From Punica granatum (lineage: Eukaryota > Streptophyta > Magnoliopsida > Myrtales > Lythraceae): a DNA stretch of 64,000 bases. Both the position numbers and the translations under genes were made by a program. The stretch covers positions 7,821,001 through 7,885,000 of the forward strand of contig NC_045127.1 in NCBI RefSeq assembly GCF_007655135.1, read 5' to 3'. Below, piece after piece: positions 9,826-22,758 of the stretch; position 1 is the first letter of the stretch; each line of letters starts with the position of its first letter. The notes beneath the pieces are model-generated. The model did not search any database, was not told where the DNA came from, and was given only the letters and a program-made list of their open reading frames with translations.

Positions 9826-11553
9826 TTACATCTGAGCGAGACTTCTTTGTTGCTCTTCAGCAGTACCACATTTTACCCAGAAAGCCGAAGCCTTTTCAAG
9901 ATTGCCGACTTTACGATACCCTTCGCTCAGGGCCCTGTATGTTATCCTATTGGGTTCGCACCCCAACTCTATCATCTTCTCGTACACCTCCTCTGCCTCG
10001 GCCACCTTCCCTACCTTACACAGCCCATTTATCATCGTGTTGAACGCGATGTTGCTCCTCGCAAAACCCCGCGCTAAGATCTCTTTCCACAGCTTGAAAG
10101 CCAGGTCCAGGTTCTCCATCTTGAGGAACCCATCGAGCAAAGTCCCTAAGGTCACCTCATTAAGGACTACTCCTCTCTTCAACATCGCATTCCAAAACCG
10201 CATAGCTTCATCAAAGGCTCTGACCCGGCACAGACCCTTGAGGAGTGCATTATAAGTTACAACAGAAGGTTCGATTCCTTCTCGAATCATCTTATCGCTG
10301 AGCCTAAATGCTTTGTCCATCGACCCTTCTCTGCAAAGCCCATCTACGAGAGTGTTAAAGCTATATGTATCGGGCTTTAGGTCCCACTCTGCCATCTGTT
10401 TTAACACACTTTCAGCATCCGAAACTCGCCCAAATTTACAGTACCCATTGATCAGAGAATTGCAGATGTAGTGATTCATCTTGAGGCCTAATGTCAACAT
10501 CCTGTCCCGAACTCTGACGGAGTCCTCCATTCTACCGATACTACAATACCCATTTATCAGAACACCATAAGCAAATTCATCTGCACCCACGGATTTATCC
10601 TCTTCCATAGCTCGTAAGAGCTTCTCTGCAGCCTCCATTCTCGATTGATTGCAATATCCCTTCATCAACAGAGTGTAAGTAACTCGATTTTCTCGAATCC
10701 CCTTTTTCCCCATCAACTCCAACACCTGTTCAGCTCCCTCCACATCTCCAACACTCACATACCTATCGATCAAGCTATGGTAAGCAACTGCATTGATCTC
10801 GAAACCGGAACTCTCCATCTCCTCCACAAACTCCATCGCCCTTTCAACTCTTCGTTCCTTACAGTAAGCATTTACCATTATCGCACAAGTGAAAGCATCT
10901 GGCGTGATCCCGATCCTAATCATCTGGTCATATACGAGGATCGCTGTGTAACAGTCACCCGTCTTAACTAACCCGCTTAATAAGCAGTTACAAGATCGAA
11001 GACTCGGGACTTGGCCGCACTTAGGCATATTATCGAACACGTACAGAGCATATTTCAGCATTCTCTTCTCGGCATAAGCCTTAAGCACCATGTCAAATAT
11101 AATCGGCGAAAAACTGAACTCCCGATAAACCCGGACGAGCTCGCCCCAGACGACGAATGCGGAGTAATTGTTCTTGCAGAGGGAGACCATTTCGTGGAGG
11201 TAAGCTCTGGTCTCGTCGTACATTCGCGCCCGGGCTAGTATGTGGACCAATTTGCAGTAGGACTTGAGGTTGGGTCTGAAAGTAGGGTCCTTGGAGGCGA
11301 GGTCGAAGAACCCGCGGCAGGCGGCGGCGTTCAGGCGGAGCTGGTGGAGGACGGAGTCGAGGAGGTTGTCCGAGAAGGTGAAGCGGAGGCTTTGGAGGGC
11401 GTCGAAGCGGCGGAGGACGAGGAGGCCGGTGATGCGGTCGAGGAGTTCCGGCCGAGGGAGCTTGGACTCGCCACGAGGCTTCCAATGGAGGGGGCGGGAT
11501 GCGTGGAAGGATCTGAGCAGGCGGAACGAGTGAGGGGGGAAATTCCTGGGCAT
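9826..11553 (-). CDS. P-class pentatricopeptide repeat protein, probably C-terminally truncated
   Basis: A 575-residue intronless ORF, typical of plant PPR genes. The N-terminus is Arg/Ser-rich without acids (MPRNFPPHSFRLLRSFHASR), which fits mitochondrial targeting. From about residue 155 to 560 there are about eleven full 35-residue P-type motifs and a partial twelfth, with cores such as YNALLKGLCR, FNTLVDGLCR and YGVLINGYC. Such proteins bind organellar RNA and affect its stability, splicing or editing. There is no E or DYW extension. The last repeat breaks off in an unrelated tail (KCGTAEEQQRSLAQM). I recall the closest Arabidopsis type (At1g19290-like) as about 900 residues, so roughly a third may be missing. 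The lost end abuts AT-rich sequence and the GATL pseudogene, which suggests a deletion. Confidence 0.8.
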   Translation of the reverse strand: MPRNFPPHSFRLLRSFHASRPLHWKPRGESKLPRPELLDRITGLLVLRRFDALQSLRFTFSDNLLDSVLHQLRLNAAACRGFFDLASKDPTFRPNLKSYCKLVHILARARMYDETRAYLHEMVSLCKNNYSAFVVWGELVRVYREFSFSPIIFDMVLKAYAEKRMLKYALYVFDNMPKCGQVPSLRSCNCLLSGLVKTGDCYTAILVYDQMIRIGITPDAFTCAIMVNAYCKERRVERAMEFVEEMESSGFEINAVAYHSLIDRYVSVGDVEGAEQVLELMGKKGIRENRVTYTLLMKGYCNQSRMEAAEKLLRAMEEDKSVGADEFAYGVLINGYCSIGRMEDSVRVRDRMLTLGLKMNHYICNSLINGYCKFGRVSDAESVLKQMAEWDLKPDTYSFNTLVDGLCREGSMDKAFRLSDKMIREGIEPSVVTYNALLKGLCRVRAFDEAMRFWNAMLKRGVVLNEVTLGTLLDGFLKMENLDLAFKLWKEILARGFARSNIAFNTMINGLCKVGKVAEAEEVYEKMIELGCEPNRITYRALSEGYRKVGNLEKASAFWVKCGTAEEQQRSLAQM

Positions 11554-11599
11554 TTGGGAAGCATCATGGTCATTTTACGACCGGACTATGCATGTTAGA

Positions 11600-13440
11600 G
11601 GTCCGATAGCGAAGAAGAAGAAAGCTTCAATGATGGCTCTGTGAGTTCAGCTATGGAGCTGAAGTCTGAAGAATGATGGCTATGGAGTTTGGAGACGACG
11701 AAGTGTTTGGGCCGAGGAAGGAGTTTTTGGGCTTTGGAATGGGCTCAAATGGGCCGGTGATATGATCACAGATCGTCCCGGTTAGGTCTTTATACTTCGA
11801 TTGGCCTAAATTTGCCCCCCGGAAGTTTTCTGTCTGTCTCATTTTGGTCCTTCATTTGATACTTGATAGTCTTATCTCTGATTGTTGGCCATGTATACCC
11901 AGGAATGGACCGAGGAGAGCTGAGGGAAGCAGATCTCGACGTTCAATGGAAATTTATATATTATTGCTCAATTTTGGATGCAATTCCTAAGAGAAAATAC
12001 AATCTCATTTGCCCTATTAAAAAACTGACCCTGCTAAGTTCGAATTCTGGATCCATCCCTATATATATATTTGATAACATGATAGTAAATATGGTCATAA
12101 AAGTAAACGTAATAACATCATAATCTATAAACTTGACAACATGACAATAAATAATGTCATAAAAGTAAATGTACTAATGTCATAGGTTAGAAAGGTCATC
12201 TAATATCTATCTATATAAACTTGTATACAATAAAATAAATAGTGGTACAATTATAAATGTATATACCATTACGATTAAATTAGTAAATACATATAAACTA
12301 TCAAATGCTTAATAATTTTAATATGTAAGCACATTCTTGAATTTGGAAAAAAAAATCTGATTTAAAAAAAATTCAATTTCTAAAAGTTACATATCTATAG
12401 AAAAACACTTATATGTAATTAGTAACTAAAAGAAAAATATATTAATTGACAATAAGTATGTTTAAATATTGACTGCTTTTGAAATAGTAAAAGATTATTT
12501 AAAAAATTTTAAAAGTATATTTGCAAAAAGAATTTATAATAAAAGATTATTTGCATTTTTTTTTACAAAATAGATGGAAGCTATCTATTACAATTTTTTA
12601 GAGTCGATATTCAAGAAAATGTAACATGTTTTCTAAATAAAATCATTTTGTTCATCCATATTTTGGTATTATAAAATATTTCGAATCATCCTTAATTGTT
12701 ACTATATGAACTATTATTTGAATTGTTTCAATTTATGAATATATGATGTCAAATTTTTTAAAATCCCTCTAAAAATAACCACTCTAACCAAAACGTCGGA
12801 CAAACAACTAATTAAATCATATGATCAGCCTGGAACTCAATTAAATGCCTTGCTCATCGGCATCTAGGAAGAGTAGATCGGGATCCAAACAATAAAACAA
12901 AAAATGAATTGCATAAGACCAGACCCCGTCATCGTTGGTGTAAAAATAAATTTAGTATGATAATCCGAACCGGTCCAAACAGGTCATTTGCGCCGAACAC
13001 TGCATATTCATGAGAATTACTCCTCGCAGTCTTTGTTAGTTAAGAGAATTAATTGTTCGATCAGAATTTACGATTCGAGGTCCCAGATCGACAGCAACCC
13101 GAATAGATCGAGCACTTCGATTGGACTACCACAGGATGATAAAATCGTGATCTGACCTTTATATTCACCAAGAATCGAATATGTGGGAACAGATGGAAGA
13201 AAAGAATGTGAAAAAGGAGAAGAAAAGACCTATCGACTAATGGAAAAACAATGGCTGGACGGCTCAAACAACCGCCCCAACGAATCAAATGTCACCCTAA
13301 GAAAAGCTAATAAAAATCTGTACCAAAGACCAAAAGTCTCTCTACTGCTGAGCTTCAGCCTCAGATCAAATATGAAAGGTGAAGCTCCAGTCTTGTAGAC
13401 AAGACGAAATCGAGAAATGGAGGAACCCAAAACCATTCAA
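11600..13440. other. AT-rich spacer
   Basis: The part next to 11553 would hold the PPR promoter. From about 12000 to 12800 the sequence is very AT-rich with repeated ATAACATCATA-like words. No gene is supported. Confidence 0.55.
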
Positions 13441-13466
13441 CCTGAGGCATCTGCAACCGAAAACAA

Positions 13467-16400
13467 TCAGCATGGGAAGGTCCCAGCCATCCAAATGTGC
13501 CTCAGGGTGCTTGGAAGCCCGTACTTCTTGACTGCCTGGTAGCCTGCCCGAAACCCGTCTCCATAGACAGGCGAGGTGTCAGACTCAATCTGGTGCCTGA
13601 AGAACTCCCCAAGCCTCATCTCGAAGTTGGACCTAACTCCCCTCTTCGAAGTCCGGGAAGAGCTGGATGAGGAGGTGGATGCCCCAACACTCGAGCCCAA
13701 TCTCAGCTCGTTCTCTAGCCACATGTGGGCTACAACCTGGCATATGCCTTCTTCCACATCTTGGCGGAGAGTCCGATAACCTTTGAAACGACACCATAAC
13801 AGTCAGAAAATCTTGGGGACAACGATAAAACTACCTACATAAACAAATCTAACCGATAAATTATTGCATGCTCTAGGAATGACGCACCAAACAAATATCA
13901 GTCACTAAATTATGCAGGCCATACGGCTAAAATGGCCAAAAAGACGTGATTCCTCTCAAAATTGTTAGAACTGGCTCAGTGGCACCAAGAGTTCCCTTAT
14001 AAATTTGAAACCAAGAAGATATGAAACTACATAATAGTCCTGCTCTTCCTTGGTTTTGGAAAAAACTATTACCGTAATTAGAAAATGAAGCAAAATAATG
14101 GGAAACGGCATTGAGTGCTTGAAATCATTTTTAATTCTTTCCAAACAAAATATAAGCTAGAAATTTATCATACTCTTTAAGAACCAAAAAGACCCGCATG
14201 TGTATCCGGTATTATTCATTATGAGGTGAAATAATAGTTCGTGGAAGAGTACCTTTAAGTCGGAGCCATGCATGCATCATCTCATGAGCTAAGATTGATC
14301 CCGTCAGCAACCTGTGCGCAAATATTTCGAAAAATGGGGTAATAAATCAAAACTCAACCAGTGTGGAAATTATGACTGAGAAGTCATAACTAGCATTAAT
14401 AATGGTTAATAATTAAAAAGAGCTGTATCGAGAAAGAACATCTATACCAAGTTTCCAACAGAACCTAGTTTGATCATTTCTACCATAATCAACAGTCGGG
14501 GCAAGGTCTAAGCTTAAATTCCCCTGGGTAATTATAGTTTTCAATCAATGGCTTCTGTATATGCAATTTAAGTAATTGTAAAATAATTTCCGACTTTCAT
14601 TAGAAAGACGTTCTAAAAGAAGTGCTGCAAGAGCCACATACCGGGGAAGGCCATATAAAATGAGAATTGCCGTGACTTCACAGCATCTGGACAGCTTGTA
14701 GGGCTGAGTAACCATGTTTGAAGTTCGGCCTCCCCCAATCTTAGGCCTTCGTAGGATCTGGTAAAACAGAGGATCATGTTCAGTAACAATATATCGTTAT
14801 AATAAATATCTAATTAATAAGCTCACACCAGATTTTAGTGAGAAAGAAATATAATGCATAATTCTTACAGTGCTGATAGTTCTTTCCTCAGATAGGCAGA
14901 GCCCTCTCGTCTCTGGCATGTGATAATGGCCCTACAATGGAAAACAGCCATATAAGCTGGGAATAGAATGCAAAGAAGGGACTTATTCAGAATAATCGAT
15001 TTCGAAATGCTGTTAAGTTCTCTTCAATTTTAACCATCTAGACTAATTAATTGCCGATGTCTTTCTACATGAGTCAGTCACTTTGAACTTAGATATATTC
15101 ACAAGAAGTTGCTCTTATCAGTTACATCATTGCAATGAAGCACTTCCATATACTAAGACCTTAGCAAATGTCAAGTGTCCTCACATTTTTTTCTCCCTCC
15201 CTGGCCTCATTAAGTGCTTGCCGTTCAACTAGAAGTAATGGCACATGCTGCTCGATTTTCATGTCCAAGCCTTCATAGAATTCTTGAATACTCCGGTAAA
15301 GTGGTTGGCATTCGCTGGTCTCCATGATTGCGGAGTCTAGACATTCCAGACAGAGCTTCCGACCATCATTAAGAGCAACATATCGAGTATCACGTGACTG
15401 CAAATGAGTAAGAAAGGGAAAGAGCTTCAATATGTAGATATTGTGGTCTGAGAAGAACATGGAGGCAGGGTTGGCATGAGAAAACCCATCTCTGCTATTC
15501 ATTTTCATGCATGAAAATTGTGGTCAGAACCCTTAGGCATAATAATTTAAGAAAAATGTTACTAGTGCTTAAAAACCAACACCAACTTTCAATATTTCTA
15601 TATTTCTCTTCTGAAAAACAAAGGAAGCAAAAATTGGTTTGTTTCTATGTCTTAAGATAGTTCACACTCTAAGTCTCCTGCAGAATATATATACATCCTT
15701 TTCTTTTCCATATTTACTAATTTACATCCTTCTTTCCATATTTTCTTCCTTTCTTCAACAAGAGAAAAGTGCAAAATCTGGCACATTTCTCCAGAACCCA
15801 ACAGACCCAAGTTTTCCCATAGGATGCGATTTTCTCTTGGGGCCCAATGATCTCAATAATTAGAGGGAAGACACAGAGCTCAAGATAAGTTACCTCCATA
15901 CGCTCGCAGCTACAGCACCGAGGAGTTCCATCATGTTCGTGAGAAGGGCAATATTTCTGAATCCAGAAAGGATGAGCTCTATATTCAATAAGACCGGCAG
16001 GGTTCGTTGGAATCTGTCACCGTATTGACAATGTTGACAGTGAGTGATGTATCTGAAACCAATAATTACATAAGTTCTTTCTTCGTCTTGTTTCAAGTTC
16101 CTATGTTCTTTTTCATTGCAAAATGGATTTCTAAATTTAGATTATTGCAATAAACATGTTAGGCAAATCTAACAAAATATTACTTACAAAGTGCTTGCAA
16201 ACATCGCATTTTGGGTGATAGTGCTCCTTGTAGCACGTTTTGTGATAGGGGTAGTTTCCAGACATTGAAAACTGCAGCAGAAGAAGAGATTTGCTAAATT
16301 AGGCAGTCACACCAACTCAAACTGCATTCCTATTAAAATGTGGGCTAATAAACAAAAAAAGCACAAACTTTTCACATTTTAACAATTCTAGCATGAATAT

Positions 16401-17929
16401 TTTTCCTTAACCTAAAAATACACAAACTTTTAATTTGATAACAATTCTAGCACAGCATCAAATTTCTCGTTAATTCGGATGGAATCAAGGGCGCCAGCGA
16501 CCCCAATCAGAGGGAAGGTGCTAGCAACCAGGGTCGTGGCTCCACCCGCCGGAATCGGAAGAATCTCCAATTCGAGGGTCCTCCCGATTCCAAGGAGTAA
16601 GGGGCCTCGATTCCAGCCACCACCCCCCAATTAGGGTCGCAGGCGCCCTCTCTCCCGATTGGAGTCGTTCGGCGCGACCTCGATTCCGTCCAAGTTAACG
16701 GAAAATTTGACGTTACGCTAGAATTGTTATCAAATCGAAAGTTTGTGTATTTTTAAATTAAAGAAAAAAGTTCTAGTAAAATATAAAAAGTTTTTTTTTT
16801 TTGGTTATTAACCCTAAAAAGGCTGCCAATTTTTTTGGGCCTACTCTTTCCCATAACTTTTATACCTCGTAATCTGAAATTGGCATGTTGCAAGCATGAC
16901 ATCGGAAACACTCGGGATGCCAAACAGCATTCATGCAACTCAGGAATCGTCCATGACCGATCTCAGTATTGCAACCAGCACAAATTCTGCAAAATAAAAA
17001 ACAAGTTCCTTATTTGCGTATTACCAAAAGCATAATTAATCATTTTGGACATATATCAGAAACAAAATATAGATATATATGGTAGAGGATTACTAGTTTT
17101 TCTAATGAAGAACATGGCGTTCCATACGTGAGAAAAACCAAACAAGACTTCTTCTTCAGTTTAAGACGCACTCCAAGTGGTGTACATATGAGCATACCTG
17201 TACCCTGTGGAATAATACATTGGCATAGGTTGAAATGTTTGACCGAGCCCGTACGTATTCCCATAATGATAGGGAACATGCCCATTTCCATGTTGAGGAG
17301 GAGACTCAACGTTCAAGCTTTCTTGTATAGCTCGGGCAAGTTGCTCGTCTTCTTCCAACTGAGATTTCTTGTCTGCCCAACAAGTTGAGCAATCAAGTCA
17401 AGTTTAAGAAGACTAGATTAAGAGTCAACAACAGGCAAAATAAAAGAAATTTCATGACATTGAACTCCAGGAAATTAGTCCGCTTTTTAACAATGAAATT
17501 CAAACTTCAATAATTCAAAGAATTAATTGTGATTGCATTCTACTAAAAAGGGAAATTTTCAACATAATGGATTTGGAAATTATAGCAATATCACTCACCA
17601 ACAGTATTTCTTCTATTCTGGTTTTCTTCAGCAAGGGACAGTGCGATGGCGCGATCTATATCTTCATTGTTGTAATCAGGCCATAGACCCTGCAAATAGT
17701 TGACCATGAAGCTATTAAAATGGAAGACTTAGAAGAGTATACGTTTACTTTTCCATTTGAATCAAGTTCTGCCTTACAGACCAAAGACCTAAGTGTAATG
17801 ATTAATTACCCCGGAACTCGAAGGAGCATGTTGGTGATTTGGACTCGGGCTCTCCCCATAATTTCCTCGATAATGCCCTTCTGAAATTTTATGGCTGGAG
17901 CCCTTAAAGATTTTGCTAAGCCAACCCAT
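13467..17929 (-). CDS. DA1-like: DA1/DAR-like ubiquitin-activated LIM peptidase, 11 coding exons
   Basis: The joined exons give 491 residues with every phase matching: 17810-17929, 17599-17689, 17198-17372, 16866-16986, 16188-16271, 15894-16013, 15185-15397, 14869-14931, 14642-14757, 14253-14311 and 13467-13780. Domains in order are two ubiquitin-interacting motifs (49-62 and 77-90), a LIM zinc finger (C131, C134, H152, C155, C158, C161, C182, H186), a second Cys/His-rich LIM-like part (about 190-240) and the C-terminal peptidase domain. The latter holds the zinc motif HEMMH (377-381) and EEGICQV. DA1 proteins limit the time organ cells keep dividing, by cleaving growth regulators after being ubiquitinated. 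The start [10 protein letters not shown] is preferred, because an upstream in-frame Met lies in intron sequence before a TTTTGTAG acceptor. The gene appears intact. Confidence 0.93.
16342..16814. mobile_element. Fold-back Mutator-like MITE in a DA1-like intron
   Basis: Inverted ends GGGCTAATAAAC... and, reversed from the right, GGGTTAATAACC.... The arms stay similar inward past ACACAAACTTT and GATAACAATTCTAGC, around a GC-rich core. The flanking 9-mers match only 6 of 9 (TTAAAATGT and TAAAAAGGC), so the duplication is decayed or the ends are off by a base or two. It lies in the intron between the exons at 16188-16271 and 16866-16986, and the exons are undisturbed. Confidence 0.65.
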
Positions 17930-18990
17930 AATGCGGAAGATTATCTGTTCATGGTGATAGCTGCTTTCCCCTACAAAATTCAATTCACTCGATCAAATAC
18001 CGTAAAAGGAGCCTTGACAAATATACAAAGAAGCAAGATTGAGATAAAATGATTCTAATCTGATCAACCCGAATCACAATCAAATCAGTATCCAAGAAAA
18101 TTCATCTACCGGGATATGGAAAAGAAACGATAAGAAATTTTAGGAGATAGCAGAATGAACAAGAAATTGTTTCCAGGTTGGATAATCTCAATATAAGTTC
18201 AATAGAATAAATGACACAAACAAGCCAAGTACAACATGACAATCAGAAAGATGCATACATGAATATGTTGAGCTAACAAGTCAATCACATACAAGGACAA
18301 AACATCCTACTTAGCATCGTCCCTACCAGGTACCGTGTTTAATAAGATAAACAGCTAAACACAGATGGACTAGAACCCACCAGGCATTATGGTGGCAGAG
18401 AAAATATGAGCTCGAATATGGAGGGGAACAAATCAAGCACTGCCTCAGCTATGCAGAGAGGACTTGCAACCACATGGATGCATATTTTAAGTAAGCAGCT
18501 GATGGAGGAGAGTAAATGAATAAAGCAATAGATTCTCTCCAGCTCAACATGCCCAGAAATATCAGGACAATTAAAATGCTCAATTTCAGATTAAAGTGAG
18601 CATAACAAAGGGGGTAATAATAAATTAGACAATAAAAAGAGAGGTGAAAAAGAGGACAGACCCACCTCAGAGAACAAGCTGGAGGAGGAAACCAGAAGAG
18701 ACCCAGATGGGATAAGATCCTGATTCGCCCGAAACAAAAGCAACAGGTTTTAAGCTGCTAAAATGGTAAAGGTTTTATATTATTCTCGATCACAAGACAC
18801 CCTTTACTCCTCTCCCCCTTTCCCTTTCCTCTTTTCCACTTCCTCCCTTGAAATGAAACAATCAAAAGATGGCAAAGAAAGCAAATGGTACGAAAAATTA
18901 GAAATCTTTCACAGAGAATTGAAATTGGAAGAAGAAGAAGAAGAGGACGAGACGGAAGAAGAAGATGAATAAAGAATTGAAAACCAAAGT
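17930..18990 (-). promoter_or_regulatory. Probable 5' UTR with intron of the DA1-like gene
   Basis: The first coding exon seems to start at an acceptor near 17973 (TTTTGTAG on the minus strand). A pyrimidine-rich leader with TCTTCTTCTTCC-type runs lies around 18.70-18.99 kb. A candidate donor, CTCTGAG|GTGGGT on the minus strand, is near 18673. So a leader intron of about 700 bp is likely. The transcription start is not determined. Confidence 0.45.
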
Positions 18991-20733
18991 GCACAAGAAA
19001 TGGGGGAATCTCTGTGCACTCGGGTTGTACGCGAATCGAAGAAAGTCAAAATTGGAGAAATCGTAAAACTTGACGGTGGTTCCTTGTCTTACGGAGAGGA
19101 CCCAGAAGGGGTTGATTAAGAAATTGGATCATCAAACCCGGGTAGGCATAATTTTGTCAATGACGTTCGAGATGATTAGCTTTGTTTAATGAATCATTGT
19201 CCCGCTCGCACTCGGATTCACATTTCCGTGTCGTGCTCTTGACTTTTCCGCTGGTCTGGTATTTAGAAAAGAAAGCTTACATTTTGGAAAATTCCAGTTT
19301 CGCACCCTAAATATTTTATGGAATTAAAATCTGCCCCTTGTGTGGAAATAATATATTTCCCACTCCCTCCTCCTCTCACTCTCCTTCTCGGCTTGTATCA
19401 TGCAAAATAGGACGTCTGATTGCAAGAAGAGCTTATCATATTTATTTGGCTTAAGATTGATTAACGATTGACATATCCAATTAGTTTAATGTATCTGGGT
19501 ACATAATTTCTCACTTGACATCAACTTTTTATGAAACGGGTGATTGAAAGAGTGATATGAAAAATTGAAAGCATAAAGGGTGAAGGTGAGGGGAGGATCA
19601 AACTTAGGGGGCGAATTGTAATTATTTTGCTCATTTAGTTCTCTTTTTTTAATCATCCTGGTCCTCCTTTTTTCATTAGTTTTAATTTATAAATATATAT
19701 CTTGTATTTGACTACCTAAAATTTTTTAAATTCCATGTCAATATGTGATCTGGAGATTTCGTCTATCTATTGTTACATGGGAGGTTAATTATTCTATGCT
19801 GCTGAATGAGATTATAGAATTAGAAATCACATTGAGAAAATGGGAAAGGCATAATAAAATGCAAAGTGGGAACAAAATGAAATTATATAGGGCACATTAG
19901 CTGCCCCATCTCTTGATTTCCTATTCAGGTCTTTTACATAATACTATTGTTATGTGGCCAAAAAATATTAATATTAATATTTACTAACATTGATTATGAA
20001 AATTATTGTCTTAAATCTTGAACGGTACAATGAGAAAAATATTGCAACTATTGAAATTTGTTGTACTTCCTTATTTCTTCTTTCTAAATATTTGAAAAAT
20101 TATCCCGATATCTTGACGGAAAAGCTTATAATCCTTTTTTCACTTTCTATTATGAAAATGGAAAAAAACTTTACCCTTTTTCTTTTCGTTTCTATATTAA
20201 TAATTTCTGAAATGGGTTTACCGACTTTTGTCGGCTTTGGTTGTTTGGATGAAGCGAGGGGACGAAGGACTAAAGAGCAAAAGAACCCTAAAATATGGAA
20301 AAGGGAAAAATGCCATAATAGATTAGAAAATGCCTTTAGGATGCCAAACACTGAGATATTTTTTATGAAAAGAAAAAAAATAAAGGAACAAAGAATTAGC
20401 CAAAAAAATTGAGTGCCCCATCAAAAGATTCTAAAGCAATGTGGAAAAAGAAAGGTCTAACCACTTTATCCCATTTGAATATCGAAAAGACCAACCCAAA
20501 AAAAGGGTAAAGGGTTAAAAAGAACAGAACATATAAGAAGATCGGTGAGATCAAATGGGTCCGTTCTTGCAAATTACGAATCAGAATGTAAGGTCACTGA
20601 TAGAATATTTGTGCACATGCAATGCCGATGATATAATGCATTTTAACAAAATTACATATATGGCTTAGTACTTTACTAGTTGAAAAATAGAAACAAAATT
20701 AACTTGAAATTTCAATCTCCATAGTTTATGTTT
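18991..20733. other. AT-rich spacer
   Basis: No supported gene. It holds the upstream region of the DA1-like gene and unremarkable AT-rich sequence. The short open frames, such as one at 19990-20412, have simple K/I/F-rich composition and no recognisable domain. Confidence 0.55.
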
Positions 20734-22758
20734 GGATAAATGACCTAAGAAACGTTAATTTTCCATATTTTCTCAGTTTTGGCAAGAACTTCTAAAAATT
20801 ACATATAAAATCATGAACTTCTACTTTTGCATCCCATTTAACTTCCATTAGTTTTGTCCTTTTTTTGCTAACTTGGCAAATGCCCCGCAAACGTGGGAGA
20901 CATCTCGCTAACGTGATACTTGAAAAAAATATAAAATAAAAGAAATGGTAAGTAACCTAAAAAAGCATTAATATTTTCATTTTTTTTTAGTTTTAGCACG
21001 AACTTTTGAAAATTATATGTAAAAACACAAACTTTTACTTTTGAGTCTCATCTAACATGGCGTGAATTTCCCATAAGATTGAAGATGTTTTTCAAATAAA
21101 AGAAATAAAATTAGAAAAAAAGGGAAGAAGATGAACTATTCATCTTGTTCATTGGTCACTGAAATTGAGTAGCTCCTATTGAAAGTAAGTATTCCCACAT
21201 AGAAAAGTTAAAAATAATTTAATAGTTTTATATGTAATTTGGGTACCAATACTTAACATTTTGAGCTTTTAAGTGGAAGTGGGCATGAACCCATATGAGC
21301 TCAATAGAAATTCAATATGCTATAAGAGTTATGATTTAACATGCGCATATGTGCACCTACACCATCGGGCCCAGTATGTCCAAGATTAGCTAAGAGTGCG
21401 CCTCGTGTAAGTCCTCCTTACCCAAACACGGAAGAAGAGCCCGACTTGAGGTCAATTGTTGTGAGTGAATGATTAAGGGTATGTGACAACGTGTAATAAA
21501 AAAAAAAGATCACACGTTGCACGTGAAAGCTGGTGTCGAGAGTGTGAATTCCACATAGGAAAAATAAGAGTAATCTAATGGGTTTATATGGAACTTAGAT
21601 ATCAATACTTAACTACTTGAACTTTTATGTGAAAATGGACTTGAACTCGTATAAACCGAATATAAAATTAATGTGGCATCATATCCATAGTTTCACATGC
21701 GCACATGCGCACCCATACCATGCTAGGTCCAGTATGTCCGAGAATAGACAAAAGTGTGCTTCGTATAAGTCTCCCCTCGCCCAAGCATGGAAAAAGAACT
21801 TCGCTCAACGTCAGTTGTTGAGGGTAGATGATTAAGGGTATATGACAACGTGTAGTCACCGAAAAAAAAATCGCAAGTTGCACGTGAGGCTGTGTATTGA
21901 GAGTAAAAATCTCACTTGAAAAAATTAAGAGTAATTCAATAAGTTTATATAAGATTTGGATAGCAATATTTAACAACTTGAACTTTTAAGTGAAATGAGT
22001 TCGAGTCTGTATCAGCCCAATAGAAATTTAATTTATTCGAGCCTCCGGTAAACCCATGATTACCAAGCCACCTGGGTCTTGCAAACCATAGGGCCAGTAC
22101 TCGCTAAGCTTGCGAACCCAGCCTTGGCATCGACCAGCCCATACGGCACAAACCAAGGGCTTTAGAGCCAGGGGCTCCTACTGAGAGAAAACCATTATCT
22201 TCAAGCCCTAGGCTCCCAACTCTCGAGAGCCCTATTACCCAATTGACAGCTCAAGACCTTCGGGGCTGGTCAAGCCTAGGCTTAATTTCAAGCCCTCGGT
22301 TCTTCTCGTAGGGTCTCATTGACCATAGGGTTGTCCCATTGCGGATGGATAATATGGGTTACTTAAGGAGGGTTGGACAGTGAACGGGAGCATGGACTAT
22401 GATTTGTTGGCAAAAATCGTCGAAGGAAACTCAAAATTTTGAATTTTATTTATTTATTTTTCATATTTTTTTTCTAAATTTTTATTTTATTTTGAAATCT
22501 GTGGAGACCAAAAATTTTTTAAAAAATTACTTTGAGTATTTTTTTATGAATTTTCTTTTTTCTTTCATTCTAAATTTTTCATTTACCATGTCAATGGGAC
22601 GTTTGCCACATTAAAAAAAGAAAAAAAGGGGGAAAAACTAAAGGAGGCTAAATGGGGAATAGAAGTGAAAATTCATGATTTTATATGTAATTTTAAGTAG
22701 TTCATGTTAAAACTGAGAAAAAATGAAAATTGTGGATTTTTTTAAAAGTTATTCACCC
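20734..22758. mobile_element. Non-autonomous Mutator-like element, 2.0 kb
   Basis: The ends are inverted copies: GGATAAATGACC...TCTCAGTTTTGGCAAGAACTTC at the left and, reversed, GGGTGAATAACT...TCTCAGTTTTAACATGAACTAC at the right. Both continue into ATTACATATAAAATCATGAA. The flanking 9-mers are TTTATGTTT (20725-20733) and TTTATTTTT (22759-22767), 8 of 9 identical. A further direct copy of the end sequence lies inside at about 20945-21060. No transposase is visible. The interior holds a ~360-bp tandem repeat and a GC-rich stretch of unknown origin (about 22030-22390). Confidence 0.7.
21185..22030. repeat. Tandem repeat, ~360-bp unit, about 2.3 copies
   Basis: Two full diverged units (about 21185-21543 and 21544-21903) and a partial third. 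Each repeats the same series of words: TTTATATGTAATTTGG-like, CAATACTTAAC, CATGCGCA, CCAGTATGTCC, GATTAAGGGTAT and GACAACGTGTA. The unit length is close to two nucleosome repeats. It is non-coding and lies inside the Mutator-like element. Confidence 0.75.

Noticed and set aside
11093..11598. Proline/arginine-rich and plus-strand ORFs over the PPR start
   Set aside because: They are other-frame readings of the GC-rich 5' end of the PPR gene.
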